Assembly: GCA_030550015.1 (NCBI GenBank)
Contig: JAUQQG010000103.1
Location: 1 to 40,220 of the forward strand
Length of the DNA stretch: 40,220 nt
Reading direction: 5' to 3'
From: a bacterium
Lineage (GTDB): Bacteria > Sysuimicrobiota > Sysuimicrobiia > Sysuimicrobiales > Thermofontiviventaceae
Shown here: positions 7,497 through 14,681 of the stretch, in pieces
Layout of the letters: every line of letters begins with the position of its first letter
How positions within the stretch are numbered: position 1 is the stretch's first letter
Notes under the pieces: generated by a model
Told to the model about the DNA's origin: nothing
The model's database searches: none
What the model saw: only the letters and a program-made list of their open reading frames with translations
Made by a program: the position numbers and the translations under genes

Positions 7497-8356
7497 GGCT
7501 CAGGCGTCTTTCGCGGGTTGTGAAACAGGGAGCCCTCTACCTCTCCGCCCTCGCCTTCACGGTGTTCGCTGTCTTCCCCTTTTACTGGATGTTCCTCACG
7601 GCGTTTAAACAGAACCGCGACCTGTACGTAGGGGCCACCGATCTTCGACACATTCCCTGGATCTTCAACGACCCCCCGACCCTGGAACATGTGAAGCTCC
7701 TGTTTGGAGGGACACCCTACCTGACGTGGGTGGGGAACACTGTCTACATCGGCGCGCTCGTCGTCCTGATCACAGTCGTCTTCGCTGTTCCCGCCGGGTA
7801 CAGCCTCGCTAGGCTGACAGGCGCATGGGGAGAGCGCATGGGCATTGGAATCTTCCTGACCTATCTTATTCCCCCGACGCTCCTGTTTATCCCCTTCTCC
7901 AGGGTGATCTCCGTGTTTGGGCTGCAGAACTCTCCCTGGGCCCTGGTGCTTGTCTACCCGACGTTCACGATCCCGTTCTGCACTTGGCTGATGATGGGCT
8001 TCTTCCGGTCGATCCCCAAGGATCTCGAGGAGCAGGCCATGATCGATGGGTATAGCCGTCTCTCCGTCATCCTCAAGGTGGTCTTCCCCCTAGCAATCTC
8101 GGGCATCCTCACCGTGGTCATCTTCGCGTTCACCCTGGTGATGCAGGAGTTCGTCTATGCCCTCACCTTCATCAGCTCGGTGGGGAGGATGACAGTGAGC
8201 CTGGGGGTTCCTGTCGCCCTTGTGCGGGGAGACGTGTTTTACTGGGGTTCACTCATGGCGGCCTGCCTCATTACCAGCGTCCCTATCGCCGTCGTCTACA
8301 ACTTGTTCATTGACCGGTTCATCAGCGGTCTGACCGCAGGCGCGCTCAAAGGATAA
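7493..8356 (+). CDS. Sugar ABC transporter permease (MalG/UgpE-like)
   Basis: A 287-residue membrane protein, second half of the translocation pore. It starts MRLRRLSRVVKQGALYLSAL with a first membrane helix ending FPFYWMFLTAFK, typical of MalG-type permeases. The EAA loop is EEQAMIDGYSRLSVILKVVF. The ATG at 7493 overlaps the TGA of the upstream permease (ATGA). The same frame stays open far upstream, but that part is antisense-like shadow over the first permease. The four-gene importer is complete, with no glycosidase or regulator beside it to indicate the substrate. Confidence 0.88.
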   Translation: MRLRRLSRVVKQGALYLSALAFTVFAVFPFYWMFLTAFKQNRDLYVGATDLRHIPWIFNDPPTLEHVKLLFGGTPYLTWVGNTVYIGALVVLITVVFAVPAGYSLARLTGAWGERMGIGIFLTYLIPPTLLFIPFSRVISVFGLQNSPWALVLVYPTFTIPFCTWLMMGFFRSIPKDLEEQAMIDGYSRLSVILKVVFPLAISGILTVVIFAFTLVMQEFVYALTFISSVGRMTVSLGVPVALVRGDVFYWGSLMAACLITSVPIAVVYNLFIDRFISGLTAGALKG

Positions 8357-8480
8357 CCTCCTCCTCTCAGTTCCTCCTATGGGTTCTTTGCTTCCAATCG
8401 ATTCAATAATTGAGGGAGAAGATGGGTCCTTGACCCGATGGCCCTAGGCTCTCTGGTAGGTTATGATGAGAGGTGGAGTC

Positions 8481-9374
8481 ATGTCCATCCACGAGGTTCG
8501 CATCCACGGGCGAGGTGGGCAAGGGGCAGTAACGGCAGCCGAGCTTCTGGCCGTCGCTGCCTTCCAGGAAGGGTTTTGGGTGCAGGCGTTCCCAGCCTTC
8601 GGGGCGGAGCGCACAGGTGCACCAGTGGCAGCGTTCGCTCGTATCTCCCGGGAGCGGATCAAGCTCCGAAGTCAAGTCTATACCCCGGATGTGGTGCTTG
8701 TTCTGGACGATACCCTCCTCCACGCCGTGGATGTGATGAGTGGCTTGAAACCGGGAGGGGTAGTGATTGTCAACACCACTGGAACCCCAAGGGATCTTCC
8801 CCTCAGCGGGGATGCCTTGCTCTATTCCGTTCCTGCCAGCGAGATCGCAGAGGCCTTCCTTGGGAAGCCGATCCCCAACACCGCCATCCTCGGCGCCTAC
8901 GCGGCGATCACAGGGAAGGTTAAACTCGAGAGCATTGTCGAAGCGGTGAAGCGCCGCTTCCCCGGAAAAGCGGGAGAACTGAACAGGCAGGCTGTGGAGG
9001 AAGCCTACAGGCGGGCAAGCGAGCTGGAAGGCTACCGCCTGCCTCCACGGGCAACGGATGAAGCACCTGCCCCGGTCCGTCCGGGCCCAGCGCTGGTCCT
9101 CACCGAAGCTCTCGTGGGTTCCCCTGCGACGAGCCTGGCCTACCCCACAGCAGGGTGGCGAACCCTTGTCCCTGTATTCGATGCAGGGAAGTGCACCGGT
9201 TGCATGCTCTGCATGGTCTACTGTCCAGATGGTGTTGTGAGCCAGGTCGGCCCGAGGGAGTTCGTGGCCGATCTGGACTTCTGCAAGGGGTGCGGGGTTT
9301 GCGCTGCGGTGTGCCCTTCGGACGCTATCGTCATGGTCCGAGAGACGCACCGGCAGAGGACCGCCGCCCGTTAG
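8481..9374 (+). CDS. porG: Pyruvate:ferredoxin oxidoreductase, fused gamma and delta subunits
   Basis: A 297-residue fusion. The N-terminal about 185 residues are the gamma subunit of 2-oxoacid:acceptor oxidoreductases (EVRIHGRGGQGAVTAAELLA, then FPAFGAERTGAPVAAFARI). The C-terminal part is the delta subunit, an 8-Fe ferredoxin with CTGCMLCMVYCP and CKGCGVCAAVCP motifs that bind two [4Fe-4S] clusters. The complex oxidises pyruvate to acetyl-CoA and CO2, passing electrons to ferredoxin. The start at 8481 is preferred because AGAGGTGGAG ends 2 nt before it. An in-frame ATG at 8463 would add six residues (MMRGGV) and lacks a Shine-Dalgarno. Alpha and beta genes follow directly. Confidence 0.88.
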   Translation: MSIHEVRIHGRGGQGAVTAAELLAVAAFQEGFWVQAFPAFGAERTGAPVAAFARISRERIKLRSQVYTPDVVLVLDDTLLHAVDVMSGLKPGGVVIVNTTGTPRDLPLSGDALLYSVPASEIAEAFLGKPIPNTAILGAYAAITGKVKLESIVEAVKRRFPGKAGELNRQAVEEAYRRASELEGYRLPPRATDEAPAPVRPGPALVLTEALVGSPATSLAYPTAGWRTLVPVFDAGKCTGCMLCMVYCPDGVVSQVGPREFVADLDFCKGCGVCAAVCPSDAIVMVRETHRQRTAAR

Positions 9375-9383
9375 AGGGTTGCG

Positions 9384-10559
9384 ATGTGGACGGTACTTGA
9401 GGGATCGGTAGCTATCGCAGAAGCGGTGCGACGTTGCCGCCCCCGCGTGATCTCTGCCTATCCCATCACCCCCCAGACGCACATCGTGGAGCACCTGGCG
9501 CGACTTGCCGCCGATGGGGAGCTGGATGCGGAGGTCGTGAACGTGGAGAGCGAACACTCTGCAGCGTCGGTGGTCCTCGGCGCCGTGGCCACGGGGGTAC
9601 GGGCCTACACAGCCACGAGCAGTCAAGGGTTGCTCCTCATGGCCGAGGTCCTGTACAACATTGCAGGCCTCCGCCTTCCTGTGGTCCTGACGTGTGCCAA
9701 CCGTGCCGTATCCAGCCCCATCAACATTTGGAACGATCACCAGGACGCGATGGCCGTCCGGGACAGTGGGTGGATCCAGCTCTTCGCCGAGGACAACCAG
9801 GAGGCCGTGGACTTGCACATCCAGGCGTATCGGATCGCCGAACTCACGAGACTACCTGTGATGGTGAATGTGGATGGCTTCGTGCTCACGCACGCCTACG
9901 AGCCCGTAGATCTCCCTGATCAAGAGGAGGTGGATGCCTTCCTACCTCCTTTTGAGCCCAAGGTGCGCTTGGACCCCGACCACCCTCTGACCCTCGGGAT
10001 GCTCGCCGAACCTCACGTCTACATGGAGGCACGCTATGCCCTCAACGAGGCAGTACTGGGGAGCAAAGAGGTCATTCTCCAGGTCCAGAGGGAGTTCCAG
10101 GAGAGGTTTGGGCGTTCCAGCGGAGGTCTGATCTCTGTGGATGCTCCGGAAGATGCAGAGATCGTCTTCGTCGCCATGGGGTCCGTTCTTGGGACGATCC
10201 GGGAGGCTGCAGAGAGCCTACGCCATCGGGGGATCAGGGCCGGTGTCCTCAAGGTCACGTGCTTCCGCCCCTTCCCGGGCGAAGCGATCGCCTCGGCCCT
10301 GCGAGGGACGCCTCGGTTCATCGTCCTGGAGAAGGCCCTTTCCATGGGGAGCGGAGGGATCCTGGCGAACGAGATGAGAGCAGCATTCTACGAGAGGGAT
10401 CGCCGGGCAGAGATCATAAGCGTCATCGCCGGCCTCGGGGGGAGGGACGTGACTGTGGCGCAGATCGAGGAGGTTGCGCAGGCGGTGTTGCAAGGGGAGC
10501 GCGGGCCGGTTTTCCTTGGCCTCGACCAGAGGTTGTTGGCGAGGGAAGGAACTTCTTGA
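9384..10559 (+). CDS. porA: Pyruvate:ferredoxin oxidoreductase, alpha subunit
   Basis: A 391-residue subunit carrying the pyrimidine-binding domain (residues about 1-230) and the transketolase-like domain II (from about 250). Typical blocks are ISAYPITPQTHIVEHLA (24-40), VESEHSAASVVLGA and SSPINIWNDHQDAMAVRDSGW (first S near 108). The last is characteristic of PorA proteins that use pyruvate rather than 2-oxoglutarate. It begins 9 nt after the gamma-delta gene, with GAGGGTTGCG before the ATG. Acts in the cytoplasm with the fused subunit upstream and PorB downstream. The oxygen-sensitive complex indicates fermentative or acetyl-CoA-pathway metabolism. Confidence 0.9.
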   Translation: MWTVLEGSVAIAEAVRRCRPRVISAYPITPQTHIVEHLARLAADGELDAEVVNVESEHSAASVVLGAVATGVRAYTATSSQGLLLMAEVLYNIAGLRLPVVLTCANRAVSSPINIWNDHQDAMAVRDSGWIQLFAEDNQEAVDLHIQAYRIAELTRLPVMVNVDGFVLTHAYEPVDLPDQEEVDAFLPPFEPKVRLDPDHPLTLGMLAEPHVYMEARYALNEAVLGSKEVILQVQREFQERFGRSSGGLISVDAPEDAEIVFVAMGSVLGTIREAAESLRHRGIRAGVLKVTCFRPFPGEAIASALRGTPRFIVLEKALSMGSGGILANEMRAAFYERDRRAEIISVIAGLGGRDVTVAQIEEVAQAVLQGERGPVFLGLDQRLLAREGTS

Positions 10560-10626
10560 GATGGTTCAAAGGGGGTCCTGCGAGCATCGCAGACATTTGC
10601 CAGGGCCCCTAAGGCGGTGAGGGTCG

Positions 10627-11514
10627 ATGCCGGGCGAGAAGCTCAGGTTACGGGTGCTGACACCTGGGCACAGGGCTTGCCAGGGGTGCGGGCAGGCCCT
10701 CGGCGTACGGCTTGCCCTTGAGCGGGTGGAGGTTCCCTTCATCGTGGCCAACGCCACAGGGTGCCTGGAGGTTTTCAGTACCGCCTATCCCTACTCTTCC
10801 TGGGCGGTCCCATGGATCCATTCCTTGTTCGAGAACACCGCAGCTGTTGCCTCGGGGATTTCCGCAGCGCTCCGAGCCCTCGGGCGAGGGGAAGTGCGAG
10901 TGATCGCCCTGGGAGGGGATGGGGGGACCGCAGACATTGGGCTCCAGGCGCTCTCGGGGATGTTCGAGCGGGGCGACGATGTCCTGTACATCTGCTACGA
11001 CAATGAGGCTTATATGAATACCGGCGTCCAGCGCAGCGGACTGACGCCCCCCTATGCTCGGACGACTACCTCCCCTGCCGGAAGGGTGAGGCTAGGGAAC
11101 GTCCGCCCCAAGAAGGACATGCTCAGCATCGCCGTTGCCCATGGGGTGGGATACGCGGCCACCGCTTCGATTGGCTACCCCAAGGACCTGGAGCGTAAGG
11201 TGCAAAAGGCCATGGGGCGGAGGGGCCCGCGATACCTGCACATCCACGCCCCCTGTCCGTTGGGGTGGGGGTTTGAACCTGAGAAGACCGTGGAGATTGC
11301 TCAGCTCGCCGTGCAGACGGGCCTTTTCCCGCTCGTAGAGATCGAGGACGGCGTCGTCACTGGAGTGCGGAAGCTGCCCAAACGCCTGCCCGTGGAGGAG
11401 TACCTCAAACACCAGAGCCGCTTCGCCCACCTGTTCACAAGTGAGGAGGGGCGTAAAGCGATTGCGGAGATCCAGGCGATAGCGGACGCAAACGTCGCGC
11501 GGTACGGCTTATAG
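10627..11514 (+). CDS. porB: Pyruvate:ferredoxin oxidoreductase, beta subunit
   Basis: A 295-residue thiamine-diphosphate and [4Fe-4S] subunit. The cluster ligands are visible as CQGCG near the N-terminus and a Cys in [18 protein letters not shown]. The ThDP/Mg motif is [14 protein letters not shown] followed by [13 protein letters not shown], the pattern of PorB enzymes. Length fits the family (about 300). The start is supported by GGTGAGGG before the ATG. It lies 67 nt after porA and ends the operon. The next gene converges from the minus strand, with only about 45 nt between the stops and no clear terminator hairpin. Confidence 0.9.
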   Translation: MPGEKLRLRVLTPGHRACQGCGQALGVRLALERVEVPFIVANATGCLEVFSTAYPYSSWAVPWIHSLFENTAAVASGISAALRALGRGEVRVIALGGDGGTADIGLQALSGMFERGDDVLYICYDNEAYMNTGVQRSGLTPPYARTTTSPAGRVRLGNVRPKKDMLSIAVAHGVGYAATASIGYPKDLERKVQKAMGRRGPRYLHIHAPCPLGWGFEPEKTVEIAQLAVQTGLFPLVEIEDGVVTGVRKLPKRLPVEEYLKHQSRFAHLFTSEEGRKAIAEIQAIADANVARYGL

Positions 11515-11559
11515 CGCCATCGGGCCGTCGCTTCTCTCCCGTCAAGACCTCCCAGGACT

Positions 11560-12480
11560 TCATTCTCCTTTCTCATGCTCTATCCGTTGCCAGGAGCCCT
11601 TGGGTGTGGAAAAGAAGGGCTGAGCTGGGTGGAGGATCGTTGCGAGGATCTCCAGGCCTGTGACGATGCGCGGGCCAGGCCTGTTGAAATAGGAAGAAGC
11701 ATCGGTGGCGTAGACGCGCCCGTTGCGCACCGCTGGGAGATCCTCCCACCCCGGAAGGCGCTCCAGCGCGCCCAATTCACGCAACGCACGCTCTACGTGA
11801 AAGCCACAGGGCATGAGAACGATTACCTCGGGCCGGTAATCTATGACCATGTCCCAGTCGATGGGGAATGACGGCTTTCCGGCTCGGCCCAAGCCATCTC
11901 TCCCTCCGGCGAGTTCCACCATCTCCGGTACCCAGTGCCCTGCGATGAACACCGGGTCTAACCATTCGATGCAGGCCACGCGCGGCCGTTCCTTCCACTC
12001 CGCCCTACAGACGCGGTCGATGCGTCCCCGGAGCTCTGCCACCAGGCTCTCTGCAGGTCTCCTCCTCCCCGTGAGTTCCCCGACCAGGAGGATCGTCTGG
12101 AGGATCTCCTCCAGCGTGTTGGGCTCGAGGGAGACGATTCTTGGCTGGGCATCAAGGATCTTTGCTGCCTGGACGACTTCGGTGAAGGAGGGGGCGCAGA
12201 CAGTGCAAAGCTCCTGGGTGAGGATCAGGTCAGGACGAAGCGCCTGGAGCAGTCCTGCATCGAGGTGGTAGACGCTCATTCCGCGATGAACCTGGTTGCG
12301 GATTGCAGCGTCGATCTGTTCGCTTGGCAGGGCGGGATCCACGACCGCCCCGCTGAGAACAGGTTTCCCCAAGATCTCCGGTGGGTAATCGCAGTCATGG
12401 GAGATGCCCACAAGGTCGTTGGCTAGACCCAGAGCGCAGACGATCTCCGTTGCACTGGGGAGCAGGGAAACGATGCGCAT
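11560..12480 (-). CDS. Cobalamin-type (BtuF-like) binding protein without signal peptide
   Basis: A 306-residue protein of the periplasmic-binding-protein type III family (BtuF/FepB fold): MRIVSLLPSATEIVCALG, GISHDCDYPPEI, RPDLILTQELCTVCAPSF, IEWLDPVFIAGHWVPEMVELAGG and ASSYFNRPGPRIVTGLEIL. It starts directly with the first beta strand and shows neither signal peptide nor lipobox, so it would stay in the cytoplasm. No BtuC or BtuD is nearby. Signal-less BtuF-like proteins are known from automatic annotation as cobalamin-binding proteins, with roles such as a soluble corrinoid carrier or sensor unproven. Monocistronic, facing away from the zinc-ribbon gene. Confidence 0.75.
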   Translation of the reverse strand: MRIVSLLPSATEIVCALGLANDLVGISHDCDYPPEILGKPVLSGAVVDPALPSEQIDAAIRNQVHRGMSVYHLDAGLLQALRPDLILTQELCTVCAPSFTEVVQAAKILDAQPRIVSLEPNTLEEILQTILLVGELTGRRRPAESLVAELRGRIDRVCRAEWKERPRVACIEWLDPVFIAGHWVPEMVELAGGRDGLGRAGKPSFPIDWDMVIDYRPEVIVLMPCGFHVERALRELGALERLPGWEDLPAVRNGRVYATDASSYFNRPGPRIVTGLEILATILHPAQPFFSTPKGSWQRIEHEKGE

Positions 12481-12586
12481 TGCGCTTCCTCCTCAGAATG
12501 GTCTCTTTTTTCCCAATATAGCGGCTCCACGAGGGAGTAGCCAGAGGCTCCTTGGTTCTTCCAGGGAAGGTGGGCAGAGGTTGATG

Positions 12587-12615
12587 TTGACGGAAGACAG
12601 TGGGCCCACTACAAT
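12587..12615 (+). promoter_or_regulatory. Strong promoter with a palindromic operator candidate in the spacer
   Basis: TTGACG (12587-12592), exactly 17 bp, TACAAT (12610-12615). The spacer contains a perfect 10-bp palindrome GTGGGCCCAC (12600-12609) abutting the -10 box, a classic repressor position. The predicted start of transcription near 12622 leaves only about 10 nt before the ATG at 12632. Confidence 0.65.
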
Positions 12616-12631
12616 GTCCCCAGGTGGGACC

Positions 12632-12982
12632 ATGGCTCTTGTGCTGACATTTCCCTGTGGCCGGTGCGGCAAGCGGTACAGCGTCTACTATCCAAAAGCG
12701 CTCCTCTACGAGCTGAGTGGAACAGGGACAAAGGAGCAAGGGGAGCGCGAGGATGAAGCGGAGCTTCGTTCTGGGGCCATCGAGGCTGCCAGGAACCGGG
12801 CGATCGCTTCCGGAAACGTGTGGGTGAATGCGGCCGAGCAGCAGATGTTGACCTGTACCTGCGGGAAGGCGCTGGACTTGAATATCCTCCACCATCCCCG
12901 GATCCCCCAATCCCGCCCGTCCCCAGGCCGGAGGGAGGTTGGCCTGATTCCCTTCCCCGAGCCACCAAGCAAGACCTCCTGA
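12632..12982 (+). CDS. Small zinc-ribbon-like protein (CpxxCG type), function unknown
   Basis: A 116-residue protein with two cysteine pairs, CGRC near residue 10 (FPCGRCGKRYSVYYP) and CTC near residue 75 (TCTCGKALDLNILHHP), as in small CxxC...CxC zinc-ribbon proteins. The middle is charged (about residues 30-55) and the tail is proline-rich. The start at 12632 is chosen because AGGTGGG lies just before it and the promoter -10 box overlaps the earlier in-frame ATG at 12614, excluding the longer forms. I do not recognise a specific family. It lies before two Fe-S assembly genes but has its own promoter. Confidence 0.65.
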   Translation: MALVLTFPCGRCGKRYSVYYPKALLYELSGTGTKEQGEREDEAELRSGAIEAARNRAIASGNVWVNAAEQQMLTCTCGKALDLNILHHPRIPQSRPSPGRREVGLIPFPEPPSKTS

Positions 12983-13036
12983 TCTGGGAGGAGACCCCCC
13001 GCCACCTGTGAGAGAGGGTGAAGTGCAGCCCCTCGC

Positions 13037-13065
13037 TTGACAAAGGAAAGTTTGCGATATACTAT
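13037..13065 (+). promoter_or_regulatory. Promoter of the Fe-S carrier genes
   Basis: TTGACA (13037-13042), 17-bp spacer, TACTAT (13060-13065). An overlapping TATACT (13058-13063) would give a 15-bp spacer. A short inverted repeat ACTAT-CTTT-ATAGT (13061-13074) spans the -10 and start region and could be an operator. Transcription would begin near 13072, about 30 nt before the ATG. Confidence 0.6.
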
Positions 13066-13103
13066 CTTTATAGTTTCTAGCGTGCGCCCTCAGGGGAGGT
13101 GAA

Positions 13104-13484
13104 ATGGTGATTGCGATCACAGAGCGCGCTGCGAGGAAGATCCAGGAGATTCTCGCTGAACAACAAGAACAAGACCTCTGCCTTCGCCTGTACGTGGCCA
13201 AGGGGGGATGTGAGGGATTCACCTACGGGATGGCTTTTGATCGCGAGCGCCGGGAGGATGACCAGGTGATTGAGGCCAATGGCATCCGGGTCCTCGTGGA
13301 CCCACTGACCCTTCACCTGCTCCGTGGAGCCCAGATCGACTATGTGCGCTCGATGATGGGGGAAGGGTTCACGGTCCGGAACCCCAACGCGGTCTCCACC
13401 TGCGGATGCGGGCACTCGTTTAAGGCCGTGGACGATCCAGGGGAGCCGGACCCCTGTGACCACCCACAATCTCTGGAATCGTGA
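13104..13484 (+). CDS. A-type iron-sulfur carrier (HesB/IscA family)
   Basis: A 126-residue cytoplasmic protein that receives and delivers Fe-S clusters to apoproteins. It starts MVIAITERAARKIQEIL and carries the three conserved cysteines of A-type carriers: Cys36 in KGGCEGFTYGM and the Cys100-Gly-Cys102 pair in STCGCGHSF. A short Asp/Pro-rich tail (DDPGEPDPCDHP) extends past the usual 107-118 residues. An AGGGGAGGTG Shine-Dalgarno supports the start. The NifU-type gene follows after about 60 nt, so the two form an Fe-S maturation unit, fitting the many ferredoxin-type clusters of the nearby pyruvate oxidoreductase. Confidence 0.88.
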   Translation: MVIAITERAARKIQEILAEQQEQDLCLRLYVAKGGCEGFTYGMAFDRERREDDQVIEANGIRVLVDPLTLHLLRGAQIDYVRSMMGEGFTVRNPNAVSTCGCGHSFKAVDDPGEPDPCDHPQSLES

Positions 13485-13545
13485 CCCTCTTGAGTGGTAT
13501 ATGGGGAGGGATGGTGTGATGTCCGAAGTTCAAGGGAGGTTCCAG

Positions 13546-13797
13546 ATGGAGAGTACGGCTACGAATGGGGACCTGCGGGCGCGGGTTGAGGAGGTCTTGG
13601 AGCAGATCAGGCCTTACATCCAGGCAGACGGGGGAGACATCGAGCTCGTCGATATCGTCGAGGGAATCGTCCAGGTCCGGCTTGCAGGCGCCTGCGTAGG
13701 ATGCATGTACTCTCTCCTGACCCTTCAGGCCGGTGTCGAGCGGATGCTGAAGGAGGCCGTGCCGGAGATCAAGGGGATCGAAGCGATTCCCTTTTAG
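13546..13797 (+). CDS. NifU C-terminal-domain Fe-S scaffold protein (Nfu type)
   Basis: An 83-residue Nfu-type protein: RARVEEVLEQIRPYIQADGGDIELVDI, then the cluster-binding CxxC in GACVGCMYSLLTLQAGVERMLK. Two subunits usually bridge one [4Fe-4S] cluster through this CxxC. The start at 13546 is favoured because AAGGGAGGT ends 5 nt before the ATG and the family normally begins just before the first helix. In-frame alternatives exist at 13519 (GGGAGGG 8 nt upstream) and 13501, which would add 9 or 15 residues. Co-transcribed with the HesB/IscA gene. Confidence 0.85.
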   Translation: MESTATNGDLRARVEEVLEQIRPYIQADGGDIELVDIVEGIVQVRLAGACVGCMYSLLTLQAGVERMLKEAVPEIKGIEAIPF

Positions 13798-14003
13798 GGG
13801 CTTTTTCCCATCCCTTACATTCCTTATCCTGCGCCCTCTCCCTCTGGAAGATCTTGTATCCTCATTCCGCCTCCTCTCCAATATCTTGATCTCCTCCCCT
13901 CCGTAGATTTTCCTCCAAGCCCAGAAGGAAGTAGAGGGGAGAACCACGAAAATTCAGATAGAACTTTGTCCGGCTAAACGCCGAGGAGATGAGGTGACCG
14001 AGA
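13798..14003 (+). other. Pyrimidine-rich intergenic region with a long imperfect hairpin
   Basis: A C/T-rich stretch of about 200 bp. CTCCCCTC near 13891-13898 is the exact complement of GAGGGGAG near 13933-13940, with an inner TCCT/AGGA pairing. There is no U-tract and no convincing promoter hexamer pair. It could be a leader structure for the next gene or a weak transcription end for the Nfu gene. Confidence 0.25.
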
Positions 14004-14645
14004 TTGCGGAAACTCCGGCCGCAAGAGATTGATTATCTTTTGCGCCTCATGGCGATGGCCGATACCCCCCAGAACCTCGATGCCTTCCAGTACACGATCT
14101 TCCAGTTCGACGCCAAGGATTACAACAGCTTCATCGTGGAGTGCCCACCGGGGAGTATCCGATTCACCAACGTCCTTCGGGTCGCTGTATTCTGTGACAA
14201 CTTGGGGGCCCTGGTCGAGGCAGGGGCCCTTCCTGAGGAGGCGGTTTTTGAGGTCTTTCCGGTCCCTTGGGCTAAGCTCGAGCCCATTGTAAAGGGCTTG
14301 CGCCAAGACTTCCACTGGCCTGACCTGTTCGACATGTTCGAGCGCCTTGGGCAGCGGTACCAGAAGTGGTTGGAAACGAAGTATAAGAAGCTCAAGATCG
14401 CAGAGATAAAACCTGAACTGGCGCCAGCTCCCACCCGCCCCCTCCCTTCAGCGAGGCCCGTGGCTGCAAGGCCGTCTGTGGTTCCAAGGCCTCAAGCAAC
14501 GAAGCCCGTGAAGCCGGCCTCAGCTGCCCCTCCCAAGGAGGCCAAGAAACCTGCTCCACAGGCAGAGAAGGCTAAAAAGGAGTCTTCCAAGTCACCGGCT
14601 TCACCCAAAGCACCTGTCGGGGCAGGCACTGGAAAGCGGGAATAA
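14004..14645 (+). CDS. Hypothetical protein with an Ala/Pro/Lys-rich tail
   Basis: A 213-residue cytoplasmic protein that I do not recognise. Residues 1-135 are a compact, mostly helical domain (LRPQEIDYLLRLMAMADTP, then FQFDAKDYNSFIVECPPGSIRF and FHWPDLFDMFERLGQRYQKWLE). Residues 136-213 are low complexity, rich in Ala, Pro and Lys with repeats such as KPVKPASAAPP and KAKKESSK, resembling flexible nucleic-acid- or wall-binding tails. The start is TTG at 14004, with GAGGTG 7 nt upstream. The in-frame ATG at 13989 is followed two codons later by a stop. No signal peptide. It stands alone between the Nfu gene and a convergent HD-GYP gene. Confidence 0.6.
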   Translation: MRKLRPQEIDYLLRLMAMADTPQNLDAFQYTIFQFDAKDYNSFIVECPPGSIRFTNVLRVAVFCDNLGALVEAGALPEEAVFEVFPVPWAKLEPIVKGLRQDFHWPDLFDMFERLGQRYQKWLETKYKKLKIAEIKPELAPAPTRPLPSARPVAARPSVVPRPQATKPVKPASAAPPKEAKKPAPQAEKAKKESSKSPASPKAPVGAGTGKRE

Positions 14646-14681
14646 AAGACCTCCGGCAAACCTCTTTCGACGTTCCCTCCT

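Noticed and set aside
8430..8467. Promoter TTGACC with TATGAT upstream of the pyruvate oxidoreductase operon
   Set aside because: The spacer would be 26 bp, too long, and the -10 box would nearly overlap the ribosome-binding site.
8403..9818. Long minus-strand open frame of 471 codons across the pyruvate oxidoreductase genes
   Set aside because: Antisense to two genes with cysteine-cluster and thiamine-enzyme motifs; its own translation shows no domain.
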